From: Planktothrix paucivesiculata PCC 9631
Lineage (GTDB): Bacteria > Cyanobacteriota > Cyanobacteriia > Cyanobacteriales > Microcoleaceae
Assembly (NCBI RefSeq): GCF_900009265.2
Contig: NZ_LR735012.1
Span: 41,599-105,598, forward strand
DNA length: 64,000 nucleotides
Reading direction: 5' to 3'
Below the pieces are notes generated by a model, which was not told the DNA's origin, did not search any database, and was given only the letters and a program-made list of their open reading frames with translations. Positions 17,469-26,422 of the stretch are shown here, piece by piece. Each line of letters begins with the position of its first letter. Position 1 is the first letter of the stretch. The position numbers and the translations under genes were made by a program.

Positions 17469-17498
17469 GCGAGAACTGCTCAGAGTCTCGCCTTTTTT
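17469..17498 (+). terminator. Intrinsic terminator after prfA
   Basis: GCGAGA (17469-17474) and TCTCGC (17486-17491) form a 6-bp GC-rich stem with an 11-base loop, directly followed by C and six T residues. It lies 72 bases after the prfA stop and marks the end of the ribosomal-protein cluster. Confidence 0.85.
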
Positions 17499-17633
17499 GT
17501 AAATTTTTACAGATGAAGGTTCGCCCGATTTTGTACAATTAGGGTAGCAGTTGATTTTGTGATTTTCCCAAACTGCGATGAGTGAACCCAGGATTTTATC
17601 TAGTTTTATGTTTTTTTTAATAAAGATAAAAAT

Positions 17634-18035
17634 ATGCCTGAAAGTAAACTGAAACTCATGGTAGTTGATGATGAGCAAGATAATCTTGATCTGCTCTATC
17701 GGACATTTCGTCGAGAATTTCAGGTATTTAGAGCCGATAGTCCAACCAGAGCACTGAGCATTCTCGATACAGAAGGGGAAATGGCGGTAATTATTTCTGA
17801 TCAAAGTATGCCGGAAATGACCGGAATTGAGTTTTTCAGCCGAGTTACCCAGCTTTTCCCAGATACCATTAGAATTCTACTAACGGGTTATTCTGAAGAT
17901 GCTTTGGATGTTGATTCTGCAACCCTAGCGGCGGCTGATATTTTCAAGTGTATTACCAAGCCTTGGGATACGGTCGATTTCAAACAAATTATTCAGAAGG
18001 CGGTGGAAACCTATAAAAGCAATAAGGGGAGGTAA
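17634..18035 (+). CDS. Stand-alone response-regulator receiver protein
   Basis: This 133-residue protein is a single receiver domain. Acidic D12-D13, the phospho-acceptor D56 (IISDQSMPEMTG), T84 and K109 (ITKPW) are all present, so phosphorylation is expected. There is no output domain. The ITKPW ending resembles receivers of RpfG/HD-GYP-type proteins, but here only the receiver remains. The partner kinase is not adjacent; the nearest kinases lie at 51-54.8 kb. It may signal by protein contact, as CheY does. Confidence 0.9.
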   Translation: MPESKLKLMVVDDEQDNLDLLYRTFRREFQVFRADSPTRALSILDTEGEMAVIISDQSMPEMTGIEFFSRVTQLFPDTIRILLTGYSEDALDVDSATLAAADIFKCITKPWDTVDFKQIIQKAVETYKSNKGR

Positions 18036-18167
18036 AAATCAAAGCTAATACTTAGGGGGTTAAAAAATTTTTGACTTGAAATTTAGCCTGAATCAGGTTA
18101 AAAATGTTTAGGTTTACTTCAATTTATTAAGAAAATATTCATCTTATTATAGTTAAGGAGATTAGCA

Positions 18168-19868
18168 ATGTTACGGCTTGAGCATATCAGTAAAATTTAT
18201 TCTACGGGTTTAGTTCTTAAAGATGTGAATTGGGAAGTTAAACCGGGCGATCGCGTGGGTTTAGTGGGGGTAAATGGGGCAGGAAAATCAACGCAATTAA
18301 AAATTATTGCCGGAGAAATGGAACCGACTTCGGGGGAAATTATTCGTCCGTCTAGTTTGAAAATTGCCTATTTAACCCAGGAATTTGAAGTCAACCCGAC
18401 CCATACGGTGCGGGAGGAATTTTGGACGGTATTTGAAGCCGCCAATCAAATTCAAGAATCCTTGACCGAGGTACAACATGAAATGCAAACCGCCAGTCCA
18501 GAGGAGTTAGATCAATTAATCAAAAAATTAGATCGTTTACATCGAGATTTTGACGCCATTGGGGGATATACCTTAGAGTCTCAAATTGAGAAAATCTTAC
18601 CGGAAATGGGGTTTGAGTCGGAAGATGGCGATCGCTTAGTCAGTGCCTTTAGTGGCGGTTGGCAAATGCGTATGAGTTTAGGTAAAATTTTACTGCAAGA
18701 ACCGGATTTATTATTATTAGATGAACCGACTAACCATTTAGATTTAGAAACCATTGAATGGTTAGAAATTTATCTCAAAGGGTTAACAACACCGATGGTA
18801 ATTGTTTCCCATGACCGAGAATTTTTAGATCGTCTCTGTACCCAAATTGTGGAAACAGAACATGGGGTTTCTAAAACCTATTTAGGAAATTATTCCGCTT
18901 ATTTACAACAAAAAGAAGAAGCCGAATTAGCTCAACTCAGTGCTTATGATCGCCAGCAAAAAGAGTTAGAAAAACAACAGGCTTTTGTAGAACGATTCCG
19001 GGCTAGTGCCACTCGCAGTACCCAAGCTAAAAGCCGAGAAAAACAACTGGATAAAATAGAACGAATTGAAGCCCCCACTTCTTCTTCTCGGACTCTGAAA
19101 TTTAGATTTCCGGCTGCGGTGAGAAGTGGCCGAGAAGTCGTCAATATTCAAGATTTGACCCATTTTTATGATAGCAAAGTCTTGTTTTTAGGGACGGATT
19201 TATTAGTAGAAAGGGGCGATCGCATTGCCTTTTTAGGGCCGAATGGTTGCGGAAAATCTACCCTACTGCGTTTAATTATGGGTTTAGAAGAGGCCACCGA
19301 AGGCAAGGTTGGTTTAGGAGAACATAACGTGATTCCGGGGTATTTTGAACAGAATCAAGCGGAAGCCTTAGATTTAGAAAAAACCGTTATGGATACCATC
19401 CATGATGAAGTTCCAGACTGGAAAAATGAAGAAGTTCGGACTTTGTTGGGACGGTTTTTATTTAGTGGCGATACGGTTTTAAAACAGGTTAATGCCTTGA
19501 GTGGAGGGGAAAAAGCCCGGTTAGCCTTAGCAAAATTATTACTGCAACCGGTGAACTGTTTAATTTTAGATGAACCCACAAACCATTTAGATATTCCTGC
19601 CAAAGAAATGTTAGAGGAAGCAATTCAACATTATGATGGGACGGTTTTAATTGTTTCCCATGATCGGTATTTTATTTCTAAAGTTGCCAATAAAATTGTC
19701 GAAATTCGGGATGGAGAGTTTCAGGTTTATTTAGGGGATTATCACTATTATCTCGATAAACTGGCGGAGGAGAAAGAACAAGCACAGTTAGCCAAATTAG
19801 AAGCGGAGAAAGCAGCTAAAAAGGCAGCTAAGGATGCCAAGAAAAAAGCTAATACCAAACAAAAATAA
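18168..19868 (+). CDS. ABC-F family ATPase
   Basis: This 566-residue protein has two ABC ATPase domains and no membrane segments. Walker A1 is GVNGAGKST (34-42), with FSGGWQMRMSLG and LLLLDEPTNHLD following. Walker A2 is GPNGCGKST, with LSGGEKARLALAK and LILDEPTNHLD. The two are joined by a charged linker near 245-300 typical of ABC-F (Uup/EttA-like), which act on ribosomes. The C-terminus is lysine- and alanine-rich coiled coil (KAAKKAAKDAKKKANTKQK). A specific subgroup cannot be set from sequence alone. RBS AAGGAG at 18154-18159. Confidence 0.93.
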   Translation: MLRLEHISKIYSTGLVLKDVNWEVKPGDRVGLVGVNGAGKSTQLKIIAGEMEPTSGEIIRPSSLKIAYLTQEFEVNPTHTVREEFWTVFEAANQIQESLTEVQHEMQTASPEELDQLIKKLDRLHRDFDAIGGYTLESQIEKILPEMGFESEDGDRLVSAFSGGWQMRMSLGKILLQEPDLLLLDEPTNHLDLETIEWLEIYLKGLTTPMVIVSHDREFLDRLCTQIVETEHGVSKTYLGNYSAYLQQKEEAELAQLSAYDRQQKELEKQQAFVERFRASATRSTQAKSREKQLDKIERIEAPTSSSRTLKFRFPAAVRSGREVVNIQDLTHFYDSKVLFLGTDLLVERGDRIAFLGPNGCGKSTLLRLIMGLEEATEGKVGLGEHNVIPGYFEQNQAEALDLEKTVMDTIHDEVPDWKNEEVRTLLGRFLFSGDTVLKQVNALSGGEKARLALAKLLLQPVNCLILDEPTNHLDIPAKEMLEEAIQHYDGTVLIVSHDRYFISKVANKIVEIRDGEFQVYLGDYHYYLDKLAEEKEQAQLAKLEAEKAAKKAAKDAKKKANTKQK

Positions 19869-19949
19869 TATCCTCACCTAAGATGTGGGACAGGTTTCGA
19901 GGATTAATATTAACCAAACAGCCCAGGAATTAACACACAAGGCAAAAAC

Positions 19950-20597
19950 ATGAGTGTAACTTTTCCTATTCAAGCTATTAAACTCACTCCGGGTAGCCAG
20001 ATTACTATTTCTAACCTGTCCTGGCAGGATTTTGAACAAATTCTGATCGACTTGGGAGAAAAACGCAACAGCCGCGTTACCTACTACCGAGGAACCCTAG
20101 AAATTATGTCCCCTTTGGCACTGCATGAACGTCCCCATCGGATTATCGCTTATATTCTAACCACGATTCTTGAAATTCAAGGGCGGGACTGGGAGGATTT
20201 TGGTTCAACGACCCTCAAACGTCCACCCATTGGCGGAATAGAACCCGATACCTGCTTTTATATCGAAAATGCCCAACGGGTGCAAGGTTGTACCAACTTA
20301 GATTTAAAACAGTACCCACCGCCCGACTTAGCAATAGAAGCGGATGTTACCTCTAAAACGACTTTAGATGTCTACGAAGCCATCGGAGTTCCTGAAGTTT
20401 GGATTTATCGAAATCAACAGTTAAAAATTTACTTACTTTCTGCTCAAGGTTACACTGAAACTGTTAATAGTCCTACCTTTCCTGAGTTATCCCTAACGGA
20501 ACTGATTCCCCAATTAGTTCAAAAAGCAATTGATGCAGGAACTAGCAAAATGTTACGAGAATTGAGAACAGAAACAGTCATCAGTCATCAGTTGTAA
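19950..20597 (+). CDS. Uma2 family (DUF820) PD-(D/E)xK endonuclease-like
   Basis: This 215-residue protein shows the pattern of the Uma2 family, which is greatly expanded in cyanobacteria: a basic, aromatic start RVTYYRGTLEIMSP, IEPDTCFYI with D100, and DLAIEADVTSKT with E130, D132 and K136, plus YEAIGVPEVWIY. These fit a PD-(D/E)xK nuclease core. The physiological role is not known. The end TETVISHQL is encoded by heptad-like DNA (CAGTCATCAGTCATCAGTTG). It faces dprA and shares a bidirectional terminator with it. Confidence 0.88.
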   Translation: MSVTFPIQAIKLTPGSQITISNLSWQDFEQILIDLGEKRNSRVTYYRGTLEIMSPLALHERPHRIIAYILTTILEIQGRDWEDFGSTTLKRPPIGGIEPDTCFYIENAQRVQGCTNLDLKQYPPPDLAIEADVTSKTTLDVYEAIGVPEVWIYRNQQLKIYLLSAQGYTETVNSPTFPELSLTELIPQLVQKAIDAGTSKMLRELRTETVISHQL

Positions 20598-20606
20598 AAA
20601 AATGAC

Positions 20607-20644
20607 AAAGTAGGGATAATTCATGAATTACCCCTACTTTTTTA
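20607..20644. terminator. Bidirectional terminator, Uma2 gene / dprA
   Basis: AAAGTAGGG-ATAATTC and its partner GAATTA-CCCCTACTTT form a nearly perfect stem with only ATG-size loop, followed by a T-run on the + strand and preceded by an A-run that serves the - strand. It lies between convergent genes. The core GTAGGG..AATTCATGAATT..CCCTAC recurs at 56333-56370 after the PEP-CTERM gene. Confidence 0.8.
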
Positions 20645-21775
20645 AGTTAATCTTCGATATTGCATCCCTGGCAATTGTTCCACTAATTCTAATAATTCTA
20701 ATTGTAATAATGCTGCCGATACGTTACCAGCATCTAAATTTAGATCAAGAATAATTTGATCAAAACCCATAGGTTCTGATGAAAGAGCTTGTAATACTTT
20801 AGATAATTCGGGATCTAAATCGGGTATAAATTTTGCGGGTTGAACCGGAATTTCAAATAAAGATAATTGTTGAGGTTCATCTAAAGGTGGCATTGCCCCC
20901 AATTGTTCAAGTAATTCATCTAAATTAACCGGAATTAGACTTGCCCCGCCATTAATTAATTTCAAACACCCCTGAGAATTTTGATCATCCAAACGACCGG
21001 GTAAAACATAAACATCTCGACAGAATTCATTAGCAACATGGGCCGTAATTAATGCCCCGGATTTTTGGGGTGCTTCCATCACAAAAACAGCCCGACTTAA
21101 CCCCGCAATAATCCGATTTCGTTGGGGAAAATGACGGGGATTAGGTTTAGTTCCCGACGGATATTCACTAACTAATAATCCTTGATTAATCACTGCTTCA
21201 CAAAGTTGACGATTTTCCTTGGGATAGGCAATATCTACCCCAGTTCCTAACGCTGCAATGGTTCGTCCTCCGGCCTCCAAACAACTGCGGTGAGCTTGGG
21301 TATCAATTCCCGCCGCCATCCCCGAAACAATCGTAAATCCTCGACGGGTTAGGGTTGTACTAATTTGACGAGTCCAGCGACACCCGTATTCCGTTGGCGT
21401 ACGGGTTCCCACAATTGCAACCGTCGGAGTAACACCTTGATTTTCAAGGGTTTCAACCCTTCCCCGATAATAGAGAACCGGAGGAAAGGTGGGAATTTCT
21501 AATAATAATCGGGGATATTCGGCATCGGCAGGAGTCCAAAAACAGGGGTTTTTAGCGGTATGTTGTTCTAATAATTCTTGGGGATTAATTTGCGATCGCT
21601 GTTGGACAATTTTCTCGGCTGTTGGCTTGCCAAAACCTTCAACTTCTATTAACTCATTAACCGTTGCTTTCCAGGCAATTTCTAATTCTTGAAAATGCTG
21701 TTTGAGACGCTGAATGGAAATGGAACCCACCCCATTAATCTGTGACCATGCTAACCAATATGTTCGTTCTTCCAC
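20642..21775 (-). CDS. dprA: DNA-processing protein DprA
   Basis: DprA loads RecA onto incoming single-stranded DNA during natural transformation. The 377-residue protein has an N-terminal helix-hairpin-helix region, then the Rossmann-like core: IVGTR (121-125), SGMAAGID (151-158), LGTGVDIAYP, VSEYPSGT and QRNRIIAGLS (218-227). A C-terminal winged-helix domain spans about 305-377. The full length and intact motifs suggest transformation-related function. It faces the Uma2 gene and diverges from the lactate permease gene. Confidence 0.95.
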   Translation of the reverse strand: MEERTYWLAWSQINGVGSISIQRLKQHFQELEIAWKATVNELIEVEGFGKPTAEKIVQQRSQINPQELLEQHTAKNPCFWTPADAEYPRLLLEIPTFPPVLYYRGRVETLENQGVTPTVAIVGTRTPTEYGCRWTRQISTTLTRRGFTIVSGMAAGIDTQAHRSCLEAGGRTIAALGTGVDIAYPKENRQLCEAVINQGLLVSEYPSGTKPNPRHFPQRNRIIAGLSRAVFVMEAPQKSGALITAHVANEFCRDVYVLPGRLDDQNSQGCLKLINGGASLIPVNLDELLEQLGAMPPLDEPQQLSLFEIPVQPAKFIPDLDPELSKVLQALSSEPMGFDQIILDLNLDAGNVSAALLQLELLELVEQLPGMQYRRLT

Positions 21776-21947
21776 AAAAAATATACTCCTCTATTCTTAA
21801 ATCTGTATAACCCGATAATTTATCTTGAATAAAGTTTTATAAATTATATTTTAAAACAGCCTATCCTCGATCAATAGATTGATTCCCTTACCCAATAATG
21901 CTACAAGATATTTAACCCAAGTCGGTCAAACAAATATTACTCATTCT

Positions 21948-23621
21948 ATGCAATTATTCCTCTACTCATTACTCGCCTTTGCCCCAATTTTAACCGCTTT
22001 TTTTCTATTGGTTGTTGCCAATCGTCCCGCCACCCAAGCGATGCCCGTGGCTTATTTAGTAACAGCAGCCCTGGCCATGGTGATCTGGAAAGTCCCCTTT
22101 GTTCATATTGCAGCATCAACCGTGGAAGGATTAATCGTCACCCTGGAAATTCTCTACATTGTATTTGGTGCAATTCTGTTACTTAATACCCTGCAAGAGT
22201 CCGGGGCGATTAGCAAAATCCGCCAAGGGTTGTTAGGGATTTCCCGCGATCGTCGAATTCAAGTGATTCTGATTGCCTGGTTATTTGGTAGTTTTATCGA
22301 GGGGGCTTCCGGTTTTGGAACACCCGCCGTGATTTGTGTACCCCTGTTGGTGGCGATTGGGTTTCCAGCGATGGCCGCGGTTATGGCTGCACTGATCATT
22401 CAAAGCACGCCGTCAGCCTTTGGTGCCATCGGAACACCCGTTTTAATCGGAATTGGTAATGGATTAGAAGGGAGCACCGCCGTAGAACAGGAAATTGCCC
22501 GTTTAGGGTTAGATTTCCCCGATTATATCGGCGTTATTGCAGCCCAGATCGGACTGATTCAAGGAGTAATTGGGGTTTTCATGCCCCTGCTGTTAATTGG
22601 GTTGGTGACGGCCTATTTTGGGGATGCCAAATCGTGGAAAGATGCCTTACCTGCGGCTGGGTTCGCCCTATTTGCCGGACTCGCCTTTGCCATTCCCTAT
22701 GCCCTGACCGCCATCTTCATCGGGCCAGAATTTCCCTCTCTGATGGGAGGTTTGGTGGGAATGTTGATCGTGATTCCTGCTGCTAAGAGAGAATTTCTCA
22801 CCCCGAAAACCCTCTGGGATTTTCCCGATCGCGATCGGTGGTCACCGGCTTGGCTAGGAACATCCACGCCAGAAATTTCCCAGACCCCGGTGGCGATGAA
22901 AGCCCTGCAAGCCTGGACACCATACCTGCTTTTAGGGATTTTGCTGGTAATGTCCCGGTTGCGAGTTCTGCCCTTGCGTCGGTGGTTGCAATCTGTCCAA
23001 ATCCCCTTTTCCAATATTTTGGGGACGGAGATTAGTATTTCGGTTCAACCCCTGTTTCTCCCGGCCACTCTATTTATTGTGGTGGTAATTATCACCTACT
23101 TCCTGCATCAAATGAAGGGGGAGCAGATGCAAAGAGCGATCGCCCAAGCCCTACAAAAGTTACTGGGAACCGCTTTAGCGATTGGAACTTCCGTACCGAT
23201 GGCCAAAGTATTTATTAACTCCGGTGTGAATAGTTCGGGACTAGCCAGTATGCCCCTAACTTTAGCCGATGGGATTTCCCAGCTAGTGGGTCAAGTCTGG
23301 CCCTTCTTTGCCCCGGTGATTGGGATGATCGGTTCTTTTGTCGCCGGAAGTACCACCGTCAGCAACATGATGTTTTCTTTGTTTCAGTTTGGGGTGGCAG
23401 AACAGAGTGGCCTCTCGACATCGGTGATTCTGGCCCTACAATGCGTCGGTGCGGCGGCGGGCAATATGCTGGCGGTCTCTAATATCGTGGCTGCGGTGGC
23501 TACGGTAGGATTGATTGGGCGCGAGGGGATTTTACTACGTCAGTTACTCCTACCCGTAACTTTTTATTTAATATTTGCAGGATTGATAGGTTTAGTTGCT
23601 GTGTTCATTCTGGGGTTTTAA
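21948..23621 (+). CDS. L-lactate permease family transporter
   Basis: This is an integral membrane protein of 557 residues (from ATG 21948) with about 12-14 hydrophobic segments. It has the LctP/GlcA signatures GSFIEGASGFGTPAVICVPLLV and PSAFGAIGTPV, and FVAGSTTVSNMMFS near the end. LctP members are proton symporters for lactate and sometimes glycolate. A TTG at 21879 is in frame but has no ribosome binding site and adds an unusual N-terminus. The D-lactate dehydrogenase-like gene follows 87 bases downstream, which fits a lactate role. Confidence 0.9.
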   Translation: MQLFLYSLLAFAPILTAFFLLVVANRPATQAMPVAYLVTAALAMVIWKVPFVHIAASTVEGLIVTLEILYIVFGAILLLNTLQESGAISKIRQGLLGISRDRRIQVILIAWLFGSFIEGASGFGTPAVICVPLLVAIGFPAMAAVMAALIIQSTPSAFGAIGTPVLIGIGNGLEGSTAVEQEIARLGLDFPDYIGVIAAQIGLIQGVIGVFMPLLLIGLVTAYFGDAKSWKDALPAAGFALFAGLAFAIPYALTAIFIGPEFPSLMGGLVGMLIVIPAAKREFLTPKTLWDFPDRDRWSPAWLGTSTPEISQTPVAMKALQAWTPYLLLGILLVMSRLRVLPLRRWLQSVQIPFSNILGTEISISVQPLFLPATLFIVVVIITYFLHQMKGEQMQRAIAQALQKLLGTALAIGTSVPMAKVFINSGVNSSGLASMPLTLADGISQLVGQVWPFFAPVIGMIGSFVAGSTTVSNMMFSLFQFGVAEQSGLSTSVILALQCVGAAAGNMLAVSNIVAAVATVGLIGREGILLRQLLLPVTFYLIFAGLIGLVAVFILGF

Positions 23622-23708
23622 TTATAAAAATTCATCCTAGGGGCAATGATATTTCTTAAAATTCTTCTGTTATTCTATCAAGATGTTGTAACGTTTAACA
23701 ATTAATCC

Positions 23709-24713
23709 ATGAAAGTTGCTGTTTTTAGTACCAAGTCTTATGACCGTCAATTTCTTGAGTTAGAGAATCAAGTCTCCCAAGGCGGTCACGAGTTTGTTTT
23801 CTTTGAGGCTCGTTTGCAACCTCAAACCGCATCACTAGCGGCGGGATTTCCGGCGGTTTGTATTTTTGTGAATGATGATTTAGGAACAGAAACCCTGGAA
23901 ATTTTGGCATCTCAAGGCACCAAGTTAATTGCCCTGCGTTGCACCGGCTTTAATAATGTTAATCTCAAAACTGCCGCTCAGTTAGGAATTAAAGTAGTAC
24001 GAGTCACCGAGTATTCTCCCTATGCTGTAGCTGAACACGCCGTGGGATTAATTATGATGCTGAATCGCAAATTATATCGGGCTTATAATCGGGTTCGAGA
24101 TGATAATTTTGCCTTAGATGGATTGTTAGGATTTGACCTGCATAATCGCACCGTTGGGGTGGTAGGTACGGGAAAAATTGGGCAGATCTTTGCTCAAATT
24201 ATGGCAGGATTTGGCTGTCATCTTTTAGGGTACGACGTTTATCCTAATCCCAATTTTGAGAAATTAGAAAATTCTGAATATGTTTCTTTAGAAGAACTCT
24301 GGCAACGTTCGGATATTATTTCTCTCCACTGTCCTTTGTTTCCTGAGACTCACCATCTGATTAATCAAGAAACCCTTGCTAAAATGAAATCTGGGGTAAT
24401 GTTAATTAATACCAGTCGCGGGAAATTAGTTGATACTAAAGCCGTAATTGAAGGGATTAAATCCGAGAAAATCGGTTATGTTGGGATTGATGTTTATGAA
24501 GAAGAAGACAAACTATTCTTTGAGGATCTTTCTACCACAATTATTCAAGATGATACTTTTCAATTACTGCAATCTTTTCCTAACGTTGTGATTACTGCCC
24601 ATCAAGGCTTTTTTACGGAGAATGCTTTAGATGATATTGCTCGGACAACTATTGCTAATTTTTCTGATTTTGAGCAGGGAAATCCGTTGACCAATGAAGT
24701 CACTGCGTCGTGA
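23709..24713 (+). CDS. ldhA: D-lactate dehydrogenase (2-hydroxyacid dehydrogenase)
   Basis: This 334-residue enzyme belongs to the D-isomer 2-hydroxyacid dehydrogenases and looks like the fermentative D-LDH, reducing pyruvate to D-lactate with NADH. The Rossmann motif GTGKIG is at 153-158, the substrate-binding arginine R237 is in NTSRG, the acidic residue E264-E266 in DVYEEE, and the catalytic H298 in TAHQGF. N-terminal VFSTKSYDRQF is typical of LdhA. A role in dark fermentation together with the upstream permease is inferred. Confidence 0.92.
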   Translation: MKVAVFSTKSYDRQFLELENQVSQGGHEFVFFEARLQPQTASLAAGFPAVCIFVNDDLGTETLEILASQGTKLIALRCTGFNNVNLKTAAQLGIKVVRVTEYSPYAVAEHAVGLIMMLNRKLYRAYNRVRDDNFALDGLLGFDLHNRTVGVVGTGKIGQIFAQIMAGFGCHLLGYDVYPNPNFEKLENSEYVSLEELWQRSDIISLHCPLFPETHHLINQETLAKMKSGVMLINTSRGKLVDTKAVIEGIKSEKIGYVGIDVYEEEDKLFFEDLSTTIIQDDTFQLLQSFPNVVITAHQGFFTENALDDIARTTIANFSDFEQGNPLTNEVTAS

Positions 24714-24735
24714 ACTACCCACACTTCTGGTACGA

Positions 24736-24763
24736 GTAGGGGCGAACGGCCGTTCGCCCCTAC
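24736..24763. repeat. Perfect 28-bp palindrome after ldhA
   Basis: GTAGGGGCGAACGG is followed directly by its reverse complement CCGTTCGCCCCTAC. It starts 23 bases after the ldhA stop. The structure would form a loop-free cruciform or a strong RNA hairpin. There is no T-run, so it may stabilise the 3' end rather than terminate. This type of palindrome is dispersed in cyanobacterial genomes. Confidence 0.85.
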
Positions 24764-24774
24764 TGTATTTAGAT

Positions 24775-24876
24775 AGGACTTACGCAGAAACCGGGTTTCT
24801 GAACGAGAAATCTCGATTTCATCCGCAAAATCAGGGCCAGAAACCCGGTTTCTTTGGTCTTGTGCGTAAGTCCTGT
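24775..24876. mobile_element. Foldback (MITE-like) element, copy 1
   Basis: The 102-bp element has termini AGGACTTACGCA (24775-24786) and TGCGTAAGTCCT (24865-24876), a perfect 12-bp inverted repeat. The arms continue inward with AGAAACCGGGTTTCT and its counterpart AGAAACCCGGTTTCT. It encodes no protein. A second copy with different centre is at 50178-50286. The same AGGACTTACGCA start occurs in the elements at 31487 and 54950. It is most likely a non-autonomous transposable element; no parent transposase is in the window. Confidence 0.8.
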
Positions 24877-24952
24877 ATATATTTCAACTGCGTAGCGCTA
24901 TATTGTATAGTCAATATTTCAGCATTTCATCTAAACCCGAGAAAAATAATGC

Positions 24953-25843
24953 CTATTTTACTCTCGAATATCCCGCCGGACAATTAGCCGATTGAGTGCT
25001 GAATAATACGGGTTGATTAGGAACTTTTTGAGTTGGTTGATCACTCTCACAGATAATTGATTTTGTGTTGATAGTGCTAATCGGTGAAGATTCAATATAA
25101 ACCACTCCAATATAGCTTTTTAATCCATCCCGTTTAGCGACAGCAACCGATTGAACCATATTTTTTTCGTCAATAACTCTAATATTATAGCGATAATTTC
25201 GAGTTTCTTCAGGCAGACCTTTAATAAATTCTTCTAAGTTATTACTAAAAACATTATACTTAGTATAATTCGCTTCATTACCTCGATTCATAATTTCAAT
25301 ATATTGTCTTGCTTCTAATTGGGTATCTCGATCAGCTTGTTCTTTTAATTCTAATGCTGTCGGCGTTTTGATCCTAACTGAAGTAGCAATTCTCGGGTCT
25401 TCAGAGGTTTTTTTAAATAGTAAAGGTTGAGATTTAAAAGTAGTAATAGCGGGTTGTTCATCTCCAGTAATATTTAAGTCTAACTGAAGTTGTCCATCTT
25501 CTTGTAATTCAAAAATAGCCGTCCCGACAATTTTTCCTTGAGCATCACGAAACAGCAGAAATCCGGGTTTAAAAGTTGGATCAATCGTGTATTGTAATTG
25601 GATCGCTTCAATAGGTGTTACAAATATATAAATCTTGCCATCCTCAGTAAAAATAATACCCGAAGAAAGATTAGTGGGAACTTGCCATTTTCCTACTAAT
25701 TGTTTAGCCAGGTTATTTGGAGGTTGAGCCGCTAAGATAACAGGAGAAAGGACAGAATTGAGTCCTAAATTGACTGCACCAAAACCGAATAAATTTAACG
25801 CCATTGATAAAAAAATTAGACCTTTTGTTTGAGATAAAATCAT
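24953..25843 (-). CDS. Secreted protein with pilin-like G/H domain
   Basis: This 296-residue protein has a signal peptide (hydrophobic core about 8-38, AAQ near 38-40). Domain 1 (about 45-150, LAKQLVGKWQVP..) resembles small beta domains of secreted cyanobacterial proteins. Domain 2 (about 176-296, EARQYIEIMNRGNEANY.. to C288PAG) matches the soluble part of cyanobacterial 'type IV pilin-like G/H family' proteins, including two late cysteines C265 and C288 and the LKSYIGVVYI block. No pilin prepilin cleavage motif precedes it. The function is unknown. It follows two other minus-strand genes and may be in their operon. Confidence 0.7.
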   Translation of the reverse strand: MILSQTKGLIFLSMALNLFGFGAVNLGLNSVLSPVILAAQPPNNLAKQLVGKWQVPTNLSSGIIFTEDGKIYIFVTPIEAIQLQYTIDPTFKPGFLLFRDAQGKIVGTAIFELQEDGQLQLDLNITGDEQPAITTFKSQPLLFKKTSEDPRIATSVRIKTPTALELKEQADRDTQLEARQYIEIMNRGNEANYTKYNVFSNNLEEFIKGLPEETRNYRYNIRVIDEKNMVQSVAVAKRDGLKSYIGVVYIESSPISTINTKSIICESDQPTQKVPNQPVLFSTQSANCPAGYSRVK

Positions 25844-25903
25844 AGTTTTCTCCTTTTTTAAACATCAATACATATTAATATTTATCTAAAATACCCAGTC
25901 CCA

Positions 25904-26422
25904 TTATCCACTTAAACGCTGCATAATCCAATCTAAACGATTATCCTGCTCGGTTTTGACAGTATTTTGAGGGAGTTTATTAGGCAATAAATTAGTATTT
26001 TCATCACAGCCAAGATTGTTAACCGTTGCCCGTAAACGAGAGGATAAAAACTTAGTAATGGCGCGATAAAATCTCAAAGAAAATAAAACATCTTCTTCTA
26101 ATTTTTGAGATAATAAAGGTCGAGAAATCGATAATACATAACAATCTTGCGCGGCTTGTACCGTAGCAGAAGGTAAACGTCCATCAACAAAAGACATTTC
26201 TCCTAATACCTCACCCTCGCCAATTTTTCCGACAATTTGATTTCCTAATGAAGCCACAGAAACATTTAGGCTTCCACTCAATACAATATATAGAGCATCC
26301 AGGGGTTGATTTTCTTCGATCAAAATGGCACCAGCTTGAATGGTTTCTCGTTTACCTTCTGTCACCATCCAGTCTATATCCCGATCATTTAATTCCCCTA
26401 AAATCAGTGAAGCATTGGTCAT
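25904..26422 (-). CDS. Cyclic-nucleotide-binding-fold protein, no output domain
   Basis: This 172-residue protein is one CAP-ED beta barrel (about 10-130) with LIEENQPLDALYIVLSGSLNVSV and GEVLGEMSFVDGRLPSATVQA. The phosphate-binding cassette keeps GE but has LPS in place of the PR that holds the cyclic phosphate, so cAMP or cGMP binding is doubtful. The C-terminal 40 residues have no known domain and no HTH. It starts 107 bases after the thioredoxin-like gene. It may be a sensory or scaffold subunit. Confidence 0.85.
   Translation of the reverse strand: MTNASLILGELNDRDIDWMVTEGKRETIQAGAILIEENQPLDALYIVLSGSLNVSVASLGNQIVGKIGEGEVLGEMSFVDGRLPSATVQAAQDCYVLSISRPLLSQKLEEDVLFSLRFYRAITKFLSSRLRATVNNLGCDENTNLLPNKLPQNTVKTEQDNRLDWIMQRLSG

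Noticed and set aside
24694..24987. Open frame on + strand after ldhA
   Set aside because: It consists of the palindrome and the foldback element in translation and overlaps the ldhA end; no protein features.
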